From Bradyrhizobium canariense (GTDB lineage: Bacteria > Pseudomonadota > Alphaproteobacteria > Rhizobiales > Xanthobacteraceae), in contig NZ_LT629750.1 in NCBI RefSeq assembly GCF_900105125.1, positions 3,968,001 to 4,032,000 of the forward strand: DNA of 64,000 nucleotides, in the 5' to 3' direction. Numbering within the stretch: the stretch's first letter is position 1; each line of letters begins with the position of its first letter. The notes under the pieces are model-generated. The model was not told where the DNA came from and did not search any database. It was given only the letters and a program-made list of their open reading frames with translations. The translations under genes were made by a program, and so were the position numbers. Positions 9,066 to 17,524 of the stretch are shown one piece after another.

Positions 9066-9986
9066 CTATTTGATGTCACCTGGCGCGGGCGACAGGTCGA
9101 GGGCATCAAGCTCCGCAAGAGCTTCCTGGGCGAGCTGGATCGAAGCTGCGGCAACATTCTCCTCCAGATGCTGGCGGTCGGCCGTCCCCGGTATGAGCAG
9201 CATGTTTGGTGCATGCGCGAGCAGCCATGTCAGGCCAAGCTGCGCGGGCGTGATCTTTAGTCTCTCGGCGATCTCGATGACCTTTGGCTGGTCGGTCAGC
9301 TTCGGCCACCCTGGGAAAGCGCCCCCAAGAGGGAAGAACGGCACCCAAGCGATTTTATGCTCGAGGCACAGCGCGAGCATGTCCTCGAATTGCCGGCTCA
9401 CGAGGCTGTAGGCATTCTGAACACAGGCGATGCCGGCGGGTAGCGCTCGTTTGAGACCATTCAGATCAATTGCACTCAGTCCGATGGCGCCGATCTTTCC
9501 CTCATCCCAAAGGGCGATCATCACCGCCATCTGGTCGTCGAGATCAACGACCTGAACTCCTTCTGGCTTGAGGCCGGGCCCGGCATCCAAGCGTCGCAAA
9601 TTGACCACCGGTATCTGATCGAGGCCCAGGCTCCGAAGATTGTCCTCCACGCTTGCTCGAAGTTGCTCCGGCCGTTGCGCAGGTTTGAGCGGCATCTTTT
9701 CATTGGGACTGGGATCGGCTCCGACCTTGCTTGCGACGATGATGCCGTCGCGGGAGCGAAGCACCTTGCCAATTGCCTCGTTGACAAAGCCGTTGCCGTA
9801 GATTTGCGCTGTATCGATATGATCGACACCGAGATCGACCGCGCGCTCCAGCACCGCGACCGCCCGGGCCAAATTTCCTGCGCATCGTCTTAGTTGCATC
9901 GCGCCATATCCCATACGCGCGACCTCATAAACGCCAAGCCTGTAGGTTCCCGCGCGCGCTGCGTCTTCTGACTTCGGTAGGGACAT
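9066..9986 (-). CDS. Aldo/keto reductase
   Basis: 306 residues, a normal length for a soluble NADPH-dependent AKR (TIM barrel). Visible motifs: catalytic Asp and Tyr in DHIDTAQIYGNG (about residues 53-64), catalytic Lys in IIVASKVGADP (about 80), and the C-terminal cofactor region LIPGTADRQHLEEN. Where many AKRs have the active-site His, this protein reads VVNLRRLD, a variant also seen in relatives of this subgroup. A clear ribosome site (AGGAGA) precedes the ATG. Divergent from the TetR gene at 10065, with two operator-like palindromes between, so it is probably the TetR target. Substrate unknown. Confidence 0.9.
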   Translation of the reverse strand: MSLPKSEDAARAGTYRLGVYEVARMGYGAMQLRRCAGNLARAVAVLERAVDLGVDHIDTAQIYGNGFVNEAIGKVLRSRDGIIVASKVGADPSPNEKMPLKPAQRPEQLRASVEDNLRSLGLDQIPVVNLRRLDAGPGLKPEGVQVVDLDDQMAVMIALWDEGKIGAIGLSAIDLNGLKRALPAGIACVQNAYSLVSRQFEDMLALCLEHKIAWVPFFPLGGAFPGWPKLTDQPKVIEIAERLKITPAQLGLTWLLAHAPNMLLIPGTADRQHLEENVAAASIQLAQEALAELDALDLSPAPGDIK

Positions 9987-10012
9987 AGGGCTATCTCCTG
10001 TGATAGACGGAA

Positions 10013-10036
10013 CATACCGGAGGACCCTCCGGTATG
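10013..10036. promoter_or_regulatory. Operator 1 of the TetR regulator (24-bp palindrome)
   Basis: Perfect inverted repeat with 11-bp arm CATACCGGAGG, two-base centre AC and the reverse complement of the arm. It lies 27 bases upstream of the aldo/keto reductase start and shares the core CGGAGG-NN-CCTCCG with operator 2. TetR dimers typically bind such sites. Confidence 0.75.
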
Positions 10037-10049
10037 CCCCGTCATTAAA

Positions 10050-10063
10050 CGGAGGTGCCTCCG
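10050..10063. promoter_or_regulatory. Operator 2 of the TetR regulator, overlapping its ribosome site
   Basis: CGGAGG-TG-CCTCCG, a perfect 6-bp inverted repeat with the same core as operator 1. The GGAGG in its left arm is also the only good Shine-Dalgarno sequence for the TTG start at 10065, so the operator and the translation signal coincide. Autorepression is the likely result. Confidence 0.7.
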
Positions 10064-10064
10064 A

Positions 10065-10640
10065 TTGTCAATCCCTCCTCTCCGACGCGCCGATGCAACG
10101 AAGAACCGAGAGCGCCTCATTACGGAAGCTCGCGTCCGGTTCTCTGCTGGCGATGGCGCAATATCTCTTGAAGCGATCGCCAAGGCGGCTGGGGTCGGTA
10201 TTGGCACGCTCTACCGCCACTTCCCGACACGAGAAGCACTCATCGAAGCGGTCTACCATTTAGAACTCGATGCTCTCGAGGCGGAGGCAAACGACCTCCT
10301 TAAAACTCATCCAAGCTTCGAAGCGATGCGGCGGTGGATGGATCGCTATGCCCAGTTTGTCGCGACGAAACGCGCGATGTACGACGCGCTGCGGGTGGCG
10401 CTGACGCCGCGCATGGGCGCGGTGTCCGAAATCCGGGCCAGGATCAATGCGACGATTGCAAAATTCCTGGCTGCTGGATCGCAAGACGGGACCATTCGGG
10501 ATGACGTCCAGCCTGACGATGTCACTCTAAGCCTCGCTGGCATGGTTCTCGCGGCAACGACATCACCGGACCGGGATCAGATGCGGCGGTTGCTGGATCT
10601 GCTGATGGACGGGCTCCGGCACCGGTCTCAACGAGAGTAG
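10065..10640 (+). CDS. TetR/AcrR-family transcriptional regulator
   Basis: 191 residues, standard TetR size. The N-terminal helix-turn-helix (about residues 13-58) reads RERLITEARVRFS..ISLEAIAKAAGVGIGTLYRHFPTREALIEAVY, a textbook TetR pattern. The C-terminal part is the helical ligand/dimer domain. The start is probably TTG at 10065, seven to nine bases after GGAGG within operator 2; no ATG fits. Divergent from the aldo/keto reductase, which it probably represses. The inducer is unknown. Confidence 0.88.
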   Translation: MSIPPLRRADATKNRERLITEARVRFSAGDGAISLEAIAKAAGVGIGTLYRHFPTREALIEAVYHLELDALEAEANDLLKTHPSFEAMRRWMDRYAQFVATKRAMYDALRVALTPRMGAVSEIRARINATIAKFLAAGSQDGTIRDDVQPDDVTLSLAGMVLAATTSPDRDQMRRLLDLLMDGLRHRSQRE

Positions 10641-10774
10641 GCAAACAAGCCGCGGCCGCCTTCGATGGGATTCAAGCCATCCAGGAACCGGAAGACGTCA
10701 CGGTCGGACGCGTAGAGCGTGGTCGGTTTCTTGGTAATGTCGACATCGGGACACGCGACCGACACGCTCGCCAT
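10628..10774 (-). pseudogene. Possible decayed fragment of an alpha/beta-hydrolase (DUF900-like) gene
   Basis: A 48-codon minus-strand frame from ATG 10774 contains ACPDVDITKKPTTLYASDRD, which faintly recalls the Asp/Ser-Asp region of DUF900-type hydrolases. It is far too short to be a whole member and overlaps the TetR gene tail by 13 bases. The resemblance is by eye and weak. The rest of 10641-10914 shows nothing clear. Confidence 0.2.
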
Positions 10775-10914
10775 GGCTCACATCCGTCGCAACCGACAGG
10801 GTCACGCGTACAATGGTATTTGCAATCTGTAATACATGATCCACGCTGACCTATCGGCTCGGTCGCGATCTGTTGCCCGGGAAGCTCACAGGGGACTGTG
10901 GCGCCGTCCGCTGC

Positions 10915-11928
10915 TCACCGTCTTTGTTTCAGGAACACGTCCAGAACCGCGCGCGCCTCCGGCCCGGCGGTGGCGCGCCATTCGGCGAGCGTCTTCTCGG
11001 CGGCGCCTCGCAGGACGGCCATCACCTCGGCCGGCGGCGTCTCGTTGATGGCGACGCCGTTCTCGCGCATGCGCTTGAAATTGACCGCCACGCGCCCGGT
11101 CATGGCCTCCCACTGCCGAGCGGTGGTCCCCTCGCCCGCCTTGGCCACCGCCGCCTGGGTCTCGGCGTCCAGCGCGTTCCAGGCGGAGAGCGAGACCGCA
11201 CCGAAGCTCAAAGGCACAGCATAGACGATGTCGGAGAAGTTCCTGAGATAGTCCCACAGCTCGCGCCCCGCGCCGCCGTCGCCGGAGGAGAGCACGGCAT
11301 TGAACTCCCCGGTCTTCAGCTTCGGCATAAGGTCGGAAAAAGAGACCACCTGCGCCAGCGTGCACAGGCGTGCGAACAGCTCCGCGCTGGTGGCGTCGTA
11401 GGCGCGAATCTTCAAGGCCTTGAGCGCGTCGAGGTCGGTGACGGGGCTTGCCGACCAGATGCCGCTGGGCGGCCAAGGCGTGACGAAGAGCAGTTTCTGC
11501 CCGCGCCTCGCGAACTCCGCCTCGTAGAGCGGGCGGGCCGCCTGGTAGAGGGCACGCGCCTCCTCGGCCGAGGCGGTCACAAAGGGCAGCGAGGAGAGGA
11601 GGAGGAGCGGGCTCTCCTCCCCGAACGCACCGCCGAAGCTGTCGGCCATGGCGAAGCGCCCCTCGCTCACGGCTTTCAGCTGCTCGCGGGTTCGCAGGCC
11701 GGATTTCGCGTCCGGGATCGGGCGGACGAGGATGCGCCCGCCGGTCGCGCGCTCCACCTCGGCGGCGAAGGTTGCGTCCGCTTGGCCGGGAATGGCGGAG
11801 GCGGGATATTCGTCGATGAGCTCCCACACCGCCTGGGGCGCCGGCTGGGCGAAGGCGGGCAGCGCCGGGAGCGTCGCGGGTCCCGACAGGAGCCAGCAAC
11901 AGGCGGCGAGGGCAGAAGGTGTGCGCAT
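10915..11928 (-). CDS. TRAP transporter substrate-binding protein (DctP family), orphan
   Basis: 337 residues when started at ATG 11928, which has a ribosome site (GTAGGAACTTTC) and gives a proper signal peptide (about 27 residues, ...LPALPAFA then QPAPQ). The open frame extends further upstream but that part lacks signal features. DctP-type traits: ATGGRILVRPIPDAKSG, then the conserved region ALKALKIRAYDATSAELF..LGA-like segment and WNALDAETQAAVAKAGE near the C-terminus. These periplasmic proteins feed organic acids to DctQ/DctM membrane partners, but neither gene is seen nearby. Downstream is debris, so the partners may have been lost or lie elsewhere. Confidence 0.85.
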   Translation of the reverse strand: MRTPSALAACCWLLSGPATLPALPAFAQPAPQAVWELIDEYPASAIPGQADATFAAEVERATGGRILVRPIPDAKSGLRTREQLKAVSEGRFAMADSFGGAFGEESPLLLLSSLPFVTASAEEARALYQAARPLYEAEFARRGQKLLFVTPWPPSGIWSASPVTDLDALKALKIRAYDATSAELFARLCTLAQVVSFSDLMPKLKTGEFNAVLSSGDGGAGRELWDYLRNFSDIVYAVPLSFGAVSLSAWNALDAETQAAVAKAGEGTTARQWEAMTGRVAVNFKRMRENGVAINETPPAEVMAVLRGAAEKTLAEWRATAGPEARAVLDVFLKQRR

Positions 11929-11936
11929 GAAAGTTC

Positions 11937-12230
11937 CTACTCTTGAACGCAGCGGGCCGCGCGGTCCGCAGGCTGGAAGGTTAGGCGGACGGCGTCCCGC
12001 CGAGGCGCACCCAGGTGCTGGCGACTTCGAGGCCGGAAGGACTGAGCGTCGTCGATAAGTCGTCGCCGAAAACTGCGTTGCTCCATGTGCGCGATCACCG
12101 AGAAAGAGCGCCGCTCCCGCCATGGTGAGCACTGCGTCAGTGCCATCACGACGGCACCGTTGACCGCCGTCATGTAGTCGGGTGCGAAGAACCGCAGCAG
12201 CTGAGGGTTCTCGCGCCGCCGGAAGGGCCC
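11937..12230 (-). pseudogene. Coding remnant between glyoxalase-fold and TRAP genes
   Basis: Minus-strand text reads as protein in two frames. From 12230 leftward: PFRRRENPQLLRFFAPDYMTA, then after a frame change VFGDDLSTTLSPSGLEVAST ending at a TAA at 11981-11983. The two pieces differ by one base of phase, as expected for a frameshifted small gene. No family was recognised. Treat as possible decay, not as a working gene. Confidence 0.25.
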
Positions 12231-12623
12231 CTACTTCATCCTGAAGCCGTTCTCGACGAAGCCCTGGAGCCCGAGCATGCGGTCGCCGAACTGCACATCG
12301 AGCCCATCGGGATCGCGGACGTGGAAACTGTCGGAGTCCTTCTGCGGCGCGAGGCCCTCCGCGGCAAGTCGCGCCTCGATCAGCCCAGCGTCATATACCG
12401 CAAGGCCGAACATGAAGTGGGAGACGGTGCCGGGGTTGTCCCCCGGCCGCAGCACCAGCATGCTCTCGCCGAAGCCAAGCAGCACACTCTCCGCGCTCTG
12501 CTGGATGACGCGAAGGCCGAATATGCGGCAGTACCACTCCTTCGACCGCGCCAAGTCGGAGACCGTGATGGCAATGTGGTTGACCGTGACCGCCTTGCTA
12601 AGGGGCTCGTTCGTCTCGGGCAT
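12231..12623 (-). CDS. VOC/glyoxalase-fold family protein
   Basis: 130 residues with the vicinal-oxygen-chelate pattern: first metal His in VNHIAITVSDLARSKEWYCRIFG (about residues 10-32), internal repeat in the second half, and DPDGLDVQF near 105 where relatives usually have a metal Glu (here Gln). Dioxygenases, lyases and resistance proteins share this fold, so no reaction can be assigned. It lies 42 bases downstream of the decarboxylase gene on the same strand and probably shares its transcript. Confidence 0.82.
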   Translation of the reverse strand: MPETNEPLSKAVTVNHIAITVSDLARSKEWYCRIFGLRVIQQSAESVLLGFGESMLVLRPGDNPGTVSHFMFGLAVYDAGLIEARLAAEGLAPQKDSDSFHVRDPDGLDVQFGDRMLGLQGFVENGFRMK

Positions 12624-12665
12624 GGGATCTCCGGTTTGTCGAGCGGACAGATTTCGTCTGGGATG

Positions 12666-14321
12666 TCACTTGGGATAGAGCGTCGCAATGCTGTCGTGCA
12701 GCTTGCGGGCGAGCGGAGAAGCCTCATAGGGACCGGTCACGACCTCGATATAGACCCCGCCACAGGCCATTCCGGCCTTGGCGAGCGCCGCGTCGAGCTC
12801 GCCGAGCGTCGTGACGCGGGCGGTGAGCCAACCCTCGCAGCCGAGCGCCTGGGGCAGCTCCGTGTAGCGCCAGGGCGCGATGTTATTATAGGCGGCGTCG
12901 GAGTCGCGGCAAAGCAGTCGCTCGATTAGATAGCCGGAATTGTTCAGCACGAAGACGACAGGCTTCAGTCCAAGCCGGCCGAAGAGGCCGATCTCCTGTG
13001 CGGTGAGCTGATGCGAGCCGTCGCCGGTAACGAGGATGGTGCGGCGCCCCGGCGCCGCTGCCGCGATGCCAACGGCAGCCGGCGTGGCCCAGCCGATCGA
13101 GCCCCAGAGGGTCTGGTTGTGGAAGGTCGCGCCCTTCGGCAGCGCCGCGAAGGCCAGGCCCATCGAAATCGTGCCGGTCTCGGCGACGAGCTGATCGCCG
13201 GGCCGAAGGAAGTCACCCCAGCGGACATAGAGGGCCTCCGCGGTAATCGGCGCATCTGCGCCCGATGCGGCAGCCTCCTTCGCTGGATGCAGAGCCATCC
13301 CGTCCGGGTTCCGCCACGAGCGGTAGACGAGACGGCGTGTCAGCTCCCCGATCAGTTCCTCCATCTCGACGTTCTGGTAGACGGTGCCATCGATCCTTGT
13401 CCGATGATGGCCGATAGCGATCGTCTTTGCCGGGTCGAGCCTGGCGGTGAAGGCGCCGGTGTTGAAATCGCTCATCAAGGCGCCGACCGTGATGATCCGG
13501 TCGCAGCCCTCGACGAAGGCGCCGACGCTTTCACTCATGATCGCTCCGTCATACATGCCGACGAAGGCAGTCTGGTCTTCCTCCAGCACGCTCTTGTCCA
13601 TCGCCATGGTTGCGAAGGGCAGCCCGCTGGCGTCCACGAGCCTCTGCAAGAGAGGCGAGAGGCCGGTACGCGCAGCAAGGATGCCGGGCAGAAGACAGGC
13701 CGTTCTCGCTTGTTCCAGGGCCGCAATGATCGCCGCCGCGGCGCTGTCGAGAGCCACCGGATCGCTGGCGGGAGAAGATAAGAGCGCCGCCGCGCCGAGG
13801 ACCGGCTGCTCGGCGAGATCGGCCGGGAAGGCCATGTAGACGGGCCTCCGGTGGTAGAGCGCCTCGTGGATCAGCCGTTCTGTCTCATAGGCGACGTTCT
13901 GGGGCGTCATCACGGCATGGGCCACGACCACGGGTTCGCTCATGCGCCTGAAGAGACCGTATTCACCGTCGCCGAGCGTGTGATGCATGATGGCGCGGGC
14001 CGCCTGCACCGACATGCGCGGTGTTCCAACCAGATGGAAGACTGGCAGGTGCTCGGCGTAGGAGCCGGCGATCGCGTTGATCGCGCTGAGTTCGCCGACG
14101 CCATAGGTGGTCGAGAGCGCAGCCGCGCCCTTGACCCTTGCGTAGCCGTCCGCGGCATAGCCGGCGTTGAGCTCGTTGCAGCAGCCGACCCAGCGCAGCT
14201 GTGAATCGGCGAGCACGGCATCACAGACCGAGAATGAGTAATCGCCCGGGACGCCGAACACATCGGCGATGCCGATATCCTTCAGCCGGTTGAGCACATG
14301 CTGGATGACGGTGACGGGCAT
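12666..14321 (-). CDS. Thiamine-diphosphate 2-oxoacid decarboxylase (indolepyruvate/pyruvate decarboxylase type)
   Basis: 551 residues, the usual length of PDC/IPDC enzymes that decarboxylate 2-oxo acids to aldehydes. N-terminal ThDP domain carries the cofactor-activating Glu in CNELNAGYAADGYAR (about residue 48) and the active-site pair HH in IMHHTLGDGEY (about 111). The C-terminal ThDP/Mg motif is GDGSHQLTAQEI followed about 25 residues later by NNSGY. These features separate it from acetolactate synthase. Substrate (pyruvate, phenylpyruvate or indolepyruvate) cannot be decided; in plant-associated bacteria indolepyruvate would give an auxin precursor. No regulator is adjacent. Confidence 0.88.
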   Translation of the reverse strand: MPVTVIQHVLNRLKDIGIADVFGVPGDYSFSVCDAVLADSQLRWVGCCNELNAGYAADGYARVKGAAALSTTYGVGELSAINAIAGSYAEHLPVFHLVGTPRMSVQAARAIMHHTLGDGEYGLFRRMSEPVVVAHAVMTPQNVAYETERLIHEALYHRRPVYMAFPADLAEQPVLGAAALLSSPASDPVALDSAAAAIIAALEQARTACLLPGILAARTGLSPLLQRLVDASGLPFATMAMDKSVLEEDQTAFVGMYDGAIMSESVGAFVEGCDRIITVGALMSDFNTGAFTARLDPAKTIAIGHHRTRIDGTVYQNVEMEELIGELTRRLVYRSWRNPDGMALHPAKEAAASGADAPITAEALYVRWGDFLRPGDQLVAETGTISMGLAFAALPKGATFHNQTLWGSIGWATPAAVGIAAAAPGRRTILVTGDGSHQLTAQEIGLFGRLGLKPVVFVLNNSGYLIERLLCRDSDAAYNNIAPWRYTELPQALGCEGWLTARVTTLGELDAALAKAGMACGGVYIEVVTGPYEASPLARKLHDSIATLYPK

Positions 14322-14555
14322 GGGATGGTCTTGCCTCAGAGCCTGTTCGAAAAAGGGCAGTCGGACGCCGCGGGTGGAAATGAAGCTCGATCTGGGCTCA
14401 GGGCCGCGTGTTTGACGTGCGGGCCGCGAAGAAGCCGGGCGACCCCAACCCCTCCGGCTTTTTCAGCGAGCGCTGAACATCCCCGACGTCAGTCTGATGC
14501 AGCCGAACCAACCGTTAGCTACTCCGGGAGTCCGACACCCAGGATCTACCCGGCG

Positions 14556-14837
14556 CTACTCCGCGCCGCCGCCCCCGCGCTCGTTGGCATACTCGATGCC
14601 GGCCTGGATCTCCTCGATCGCCTGTTGGATCAAGGCCATGGCCTTCACGCGGTGGCCTCCCTTGTTCGAAGAGGCTTCGCGCAGAGATGCCATTGCGTCG
14701 AACAGCGATGAAAGCGACCGCTCCATATTGCCCTGATAGGCCTCGGCGCTCGTGGCTGCGCCCACCACCCCCAGCGCGGCGGCTCCGGCGGCAAGCAACG
14801 CAAGACGCCGACGGTTCAGCTGTGTGTCTTCCATCAT
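14556..14837 (-). CDS. Small Tat-exported protein, uncharacterised
   Basis: 93 residues from ATG 14837, chosen because GAGGAG lies 5 bases upstream and because it gives a twin-arginine signal (NRRRLALLAAGAAALGVV, cleavage after SAEA). ATG 14834 is nearly as good. The mature part (about 65 residues) is helical and ends GIEYANERGGGGAE. No domain was recognised. It follows the DoxX gene by 25 bases on the same strand, so the two are probably co-transcribed. Confidence 0.65.
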   Translation of the reverse strand: MMEDTQLNRRRLALLAAGAAALGVVGAATSAEAYQGNMERSLSSLFDAMASLREASSNKGGHRVKAMALIQQAIEEIQAGIEYANERGGGGAE

Positions 14838-14862
14838 ATTGCTCCTCATATTGCAGGTGGAA

Positions 14863-15270
14863 CTATCGATCTTTCCGGTCGTGGCAGAGGATTGCAGCCG
14901 CCAAAAGTGCTCCCACCAGGGACACATGCTCCATCACGACGTGGAAATGCGCAGTCCTTTCTGGCTGCGGCATGGTCCAGAAGGCGTGCGCGATCGGGAT
15001 CGTCAGTGCTGTGAAGACGATGAGCGATGCGGCGCCGAGCCAAGCGGCCCGGTTCAGGATGATCATGGCCGAGCCCAACAGGAGCCAGACCGTCGTTGTA
15101 GCGGCATAGAGCGGCGCCGGCTGCAGCCCGAAATGCGCCATTTCCGCGACCCGTTCGGGAAAGGCGAAGAGGGCAGCGACACCCGCGCTCCAGAAGACGA
15201 AGGTCAGCAGGATACGCGCGGCAAGCCGCGTGGACAGGCTGCCAAGAATAGCATCGAGGATATTCGGCAT
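14863..15270 (-). CDS. DoxX-like four-helix membrane protein
   Basis: 135 residues with four hydrophobic helices (about 15-38, 52-74, 77-96 and 108-128), the layout of the DoxX/DoxD family. Text such as ARILLTFVFWSAGVAALFAFPERVAEMAHFGL fits family members in which the first helix is followed by a short amphipathic stretch. DoxX-like proteins sit in the inner membrane; some associate with quinone or redox systems, most are uncharacterised. Upstream of the Tat-exported small protein. Confidence 0.75.
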   Translation of the reverse strand: MPNILDAILGSLSTRLAARILLTFVFWSAGVAALFAFPERVAEMAHFGLQPAPLYAATTTVWLLLGSAMIILNRAAWLGAASLIVFTALTIPIAHAFWTMPQPERTAHFHVVMEHVSLVGALLAAAILCHDRKDR

Positions 15271-15430
15271 CTTTCAGCTTCGTAACGACCGCCAACATTG
15301 AACCCTGGCGTTATTTGGCTCGCGGCGATCCGCGCGTCATCACCAGAAGTAATGATGCCGAACGCCCGTCGTCGACGCATGGTGGCGGGGCCAAGCGCGC
15401 GGCGATTCAATCTCAGAGGAAGGAAAGATT

Positions 15431-16165
15431 GTGCTGGCACACCGATTTGGAGCGGCACTCGTCGCCGGCCTGATTCCAATTCTCGGGACGCTCGTTCTCG
15501 GGGCGGCATCCTCTCAAGCGACGGACGGATTGCTCGTCGCGCCGTCCTCGCAGCCGCTCAACGTCGGCGATGCCATCATCGCCGCGACCGCCTATCACGA
15601 CAGCGCCGCGTATGAGCGCGAAATCGCGGCGATCACCGCCACTGCCGCCGCGTGGATCAACGAGGTGGCGCCAAGCACGCACAAACCTGCGATTGTGCTC
15701 GATGTCGACGAGACGGCCCTGTCGAATTGGACGATTATCAAGCGCGACGATTTCGGCAGGCCCATCGGGGGGCCCTGCCCCGTGGACTCGACGGCACCCT
15801 GTGGCTGGGCCGCATGGGACATGCTGGCGTCCGATACCGTGATCGCACCTGTGCTGGATCTCGTCAGCAAGGCCCGGGCTCTCGGCGTCAAGGTCTTCTT
15901 CATCACAGGACGGCCGGAGAGCCAGCGGACCGCGACGGAGAAAAATCTGCGCGCGGCGGGCTATATCGACTTCGAAACGCTCTACATGGCCCCCAACGCA
16001 GCTCATTTCGCATCGGCCGCCGACTTCAAGACACCGGTGCGTGCCGCCATCGAGACCGAGGGTTATACGATCATTGCCAATATCGGCGACCAGCCTTCGG
16101 ATCTCTACGGCGGTCATGCTGAGAAAATATTCCTCCTTCCCAACCCTTTTTACCGCGTGCCGTGA
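15431..16165 (+). CDS. HAD-superfamily acid phosphatase (class IIIB), exported
   Basis: 244 residues with a signal peptide (LAHRFGAALVAGLIPILGTL, cleavage near ASSQA). HAD motif I is LDVDETALSNW (about residues 90-100), motif II FITGRPES (about 158) and motif IV ANIGDQPSDL (about 216). These mark the plant-acid-phosphatase/lipoprotein e(P4)-like class, non-specific periplasmic phosphomonoesterases. Start is GTG 15431 with AGGAAGGAAAG just upstream. It stands alone between divergent and convergent small genes. Confidence 0.87.
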   Translation: MLAHRFGAALVAGLIPILGTLVLGAASSQATDGLLVAPSSQPLNVGDAIIAATAYHDSAAYEREIAAITATAAAWINEVAPSTHKPAIVLDVDETALSNWTIIKRDDFGRPIGGPCPVDSTAPCGWAAWDMLASDTVIAPVLDLVSKARALGVKVFFITGRPESQRTATEKNLRAAGYIDFETLYMAPNAAHFASAADFKTPVRAAIETEGYTIIANIGDQPSDLYGGHAEKIFLLPNPFYRVP

Positions 16166-16387
16166 TTCGCGAGGACGAACGCTGCCAATGACGAACGACC
16201 AGCCGCCCGCTATTGCTCACCTCTGGGCGCGTCTCGCCATCGCACTCGGCTTCGGAGTTCTCGTTCATGACCCGTCCAGGGAGTGCCTCCTTGGGAATCA
16301 GTCCGACATCGGCCGCACAGAAAAAAGGCTCAGCGCGAGCGAGAGAGCGATCACGCTGCCCTCTCGCCGAGAGTTGCGGAGCGAGCG

Positions 16388-16906
16388 CTATTGCTCCTCC
16401 TCGAAGATCCAGAGCTCGGCCGTCGGCTGTGGCATGCCGTTCGCGTTCTCCCGCATGCCGAGAAATGCGGGAATGCGGCGCCGCTGCTCGGGCGAGAGCG
16501 AGCCGGCGAGAGGCTTCAGGGCACTAACGACCGTCTTCAAGTCCTGTGCTCGCACGATCTCCGCGTCGGCGCTCCGTTCGAGAATGTCGACGAAGCTGGC
16601 GGGCGGCGGCGCTGCGGCCCGCTCCCCCCGCCGCTCGGCCGACCGCTTGGCGATCTCTCGGATGGCGGTTTCGACGGGCGTCCACAGCTTCTGCTGCTCC
16701 GGCGTCAGGCGCAGGACCGTCTTCAGCGCCAGGATGCGCGCGTCGAGCACGGCATCGGCATCGGCAGGGGTGTAGAGTTCAATGGAGGGTGGATCGGCCT
16801 CAGCGGGCGCATTGCCGCCGGGAGTCGCGTCCTGAGCATGGGCCTGCATCACAAGGCCGGAAAGCGCGCCGAGGAGCACAAGGCGCAGAGAAGATTTCGC
16901 TCGCAT
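16388..16906 (-). CDS. Spy/CpxP-like LTXXQ-motif periplasmic protein
   Basis: 172 residues from ATG 16906 (CGGAGC seven bases upstream); a longer open frame upstream is low-complexity and lacks a signal. Signal peptide RAKSSLRLVLLGALSGLVMQ with cleavage after AHA. The mature helical part contains two LTXXQ-type motifs, LRLTPEQQKLW and LSPEQRRRI, the hallmark of Spy/CpxP chaperones that bind unfolded periplasmic proteins. Lies next to the exported acid phosphatase and the GCG_CRPN gene, consistent with an envelope-related group. Confidence 0.78.
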   Translation of the reverse strand: MRAKSSLRLVLLGALSGLVMQAHAQDATPGGNAPAEADPPSIELYTPADADAVLDARILALKTVLRLTPEQQKLWTPVETAIREIAKRSAERRGERAAAPPPASFVDILERSADAEIVRAQDLKTVVSALKPLAGSLSPEQRRRIPAFLGMRENANGMPQPTAELWIFEEEQ

Positions 16907-16952
16907 GGATTTGCTCCGTTTGATCACAAGGCTGACGATTGACGGGCGCCGA

Positions 16953-17294
16953 TCACTTCCAGCCGCCATCGGGCAGACGACCATGATAGGGCGTGTCGCG
17001 GCAGTGCCCCCATGGCCCGCGCCACCAGCCGGGCGAACAGCCATTGCCGAAATAGCCATAAGCGGGCGGCACGTTATAGGCCCAGCCGCCGCCGGGCATC
17101 GGGCCGGAATAGGGCGTATCGCGGCAATGGCCCCACGGTCCGCGCCACCAACCGGGGCCACAGCCCTGCGCAACGGGAATGAGGTCTGCGCCTGAAAAGA
17201 GGGCAGTTGGCCGCGCCAGTGGCAGCGCAGACGCTGGTAGGGCCGTCAGGGCCGCAAGGCCGAGACCGGTCAGGAGTTTGATGCCAATGGTCAT
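16953..17294 (-). CDS. GCG_CRPN-type repeat protein, exported
   Basis: 113 residues. A signal peptide (about 1-24) is followed by two near-identical units, CGPGWWRGPWGHCRDTPY at about 45-62 and CSPGWWRGPWGHCRDTPY at about 85-102, joined by a Gly/Tyr/Pro linker. The GCGPG..RGPWG-C pattern is that of GCG_CRPN prefix-to-repeats proteins, common and uncharacterised in Hyphomicrobiales. Each unit has two Cys and one His, so disulfide bonds or metal binding are possible. It precedes the LTXXQ gene by 46 bases on the same strand. Confidence 0.8.
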   Translation of the reverse strand: MTIGIKLLTGLGLAALTALPASALPLARPTALFSGADLIPVAQGCGPGWWRGPWGHCRDTPYSGPMPGGGWAYNVPPAYGYFGNGCSPGWWRGPWGHCRDTPYHGRLPDGGWK

Positions 17295-17524
17295 AGATCG
17301 GACTTCAGGTTGGATGCGCCTGGGCGCATCGGTTTCGATTCGTGGATCGGAACGCAGCCGCGGATGCGGCGCACCACGCTATCGAAATAGATCAATGACT
17401 TCGTACGGACATCACCAGAAGTGGTGACCGCGCCAGCCCAAACGCCCATGGCTGCCTGTCTTTGACGAAGAAAGACTGACTGTTGCCCACACGCTGGATC
17501 GAGTCCTAGTCAGCGCGCAGACGC

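Noticed and set aside
10873..11946. 357-codon plus-strand frame over the TRAP binding-protein gene
   Set aside because: The minus-strand frame has a signal peptide and DctP pattern; the plus frame is low-complexity.
12666..14321. Acetolactate synthase as identity of the thiamine enzyme
   Set aside because: The HH pair and GDGSHQLTAQEI motif fit pyruvate/indolepyruvate decarboxylases, and no FAD-site features of acetolactate synthase were noted.
12277..14711. Long open frames on the strand opposite the decarboxylase and glyoxalase-fold genes
   Set aside because: They mirror genuine high-G+C genes and contain no recognisable domains; the minus-strand products have clear motifs.
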